Of a stretch of 32,779 nucleotides of DNA, positions 32,644-32,779 are shown in pieces. Location of the stretch: contig JAURVI010000020.1 of NCBI GenBank assembly GCA_030655515.1, positions 107,597 to 140,375 of the forward strand, read 5' to 3'. The stretch comes from Polaromonas sp. GTDB lineage: Bacteria > Pseudomonadota > Gammaproteobacteria > Burkholderiales > Burkholderiaceae_C. A program made the translations under genes and the position numbers. Under the pieces are notes generated by a model. It was not told the DNA's origin. It ran no database searches and saw nothing but the letters and a program-made list of their open reading frames with translations. The stretch's first letter is position 1. Every line of letters begins with the position of its first letter.

Positions 32644-32779
32644 CTGGCCCCCACGTTCGCTCTACTAGCGTGTAGCTCTCTGCCCCCCGTGGGGGCTAAT
32701 TTCCCTTGGGGCGGCCCGGCGGGAAATTGCTGGCCCCCACGTTCGCTCTACTAGCGTGTAGCTCTCTGCCCCCCGTGGG
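32644..32779. repeat. Palindrome-rich intergenic tandem repeat, 86-bp period (truncated by window)
   Basis: The 50 bases at 32644-32693 recur without a mismatch at 32730-32779, where the window ends. Within each unit GCCCCCACG pairs with CGTGGGGGC, CTAC with GTAG around TAGCGT, and AATTTCCC (32698-32705) with GGGAAATT in the spacer. It begins right after the M23 stop codon. It is a REP/BIME-like repeat and could also end transcription. Copy number beyond the window is unknown. Confidence 0.85.

Overview
The window is high-GC DNA whose protein sequences and gene order (ruvB-ruvA, phoH-ybeY, tyrS diverging from an M23 peptidase gene) suggest a betaproteobacterium of the order Burkholderiales, probably Comamonadaceae-like (Polaromonas/Rhodoferax type). 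That placement is a judgement from sequence character and was not computed. No rRNA, tRNA, CRISPR array or intact mobile element is visible.

Layout. (1) 1-3162, plus strand: the end of an acyl-CoA catabolic operon, with the tail of an AMP-forming acyl-CoA ligase, a deletion scar joining the start of an enoyl-CoA hydratase to the end of a short-chain dehydrogenase, a fused two-domain CoA-transferase and an acyl-CoA dehydrogenase. (2) 3359-8735, minus strand: a short-chain dehydrogenase followed by a complete Liv/HAAT-type ABC importer (livH, livM, livG, livF, livK). (3) 8976-15362: a frame-broken PRPP-synthetase remnant, then a reactive-sulfur module. An OsmC protein and a persulfide-dioxygenase-type metallo-hydrolase run left, and a BigR/SqrR-type repressor, two half-size YeeE/YedE transporters, a DUF442 sulfurtransferase/phosphatase and a SulP permease run right. 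Between them lies one perfect 15-bp-arm palindrome carrying two overlapping, mirror-image sigma70 promoters. An MgtC/DUF4010 membrane protein follows.

(4) 15427-25175: a metal/low-oxygen/stress block. It holds a secreted unknown protein, a Cu+ P-type ATPase, a SHOCT protein, a remnant of an isoprenylcysteine methyltransferase-like gene, an FNR regulator with correctly spaced Fe-S cysteines, a receiver-only response regulator, an exported LEA-like Ala/Lys/Glu helix protein, a host-attachment-family protein, two universal stress proteins and a PAS-PAS histidine kinase with its NarL-type regulator. Three FNR-type boxes precede the LEA-like gene and both usp genes, each with a plausible -10 at class II spacing, so these genes look like a small local FNR regulon. 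(5) 25176-25639: scar tissue, with the first ~60 codons of a DNA methyltransferase and the domain V/VI end of a group II intron. (6) 25640-32643: housekeeping genes ruvB, ruvA, phoH, ybeY, a CDF metal transporter, tyrS and an M23 peptidase. (7) 32644-32779: a palindrome-rich 86-bp-period intergenic repeat cut by the window end.

Functionally, the middle of the window combines persulfide sensing and oxidation, copper export, and oxygen- or redox-controlled stress proteins. Gene remnants sit at nearly every module boundary (116-292, 8976-9127, 18357-18506, 25176-25454), which suggests an island assembled by insertion and trimmed by deletion. The most notable points are the symmetric BigR-type divergent promoter, the FNR-box set, and the LEA-like periplasmic protein under a probable FNR promoter.
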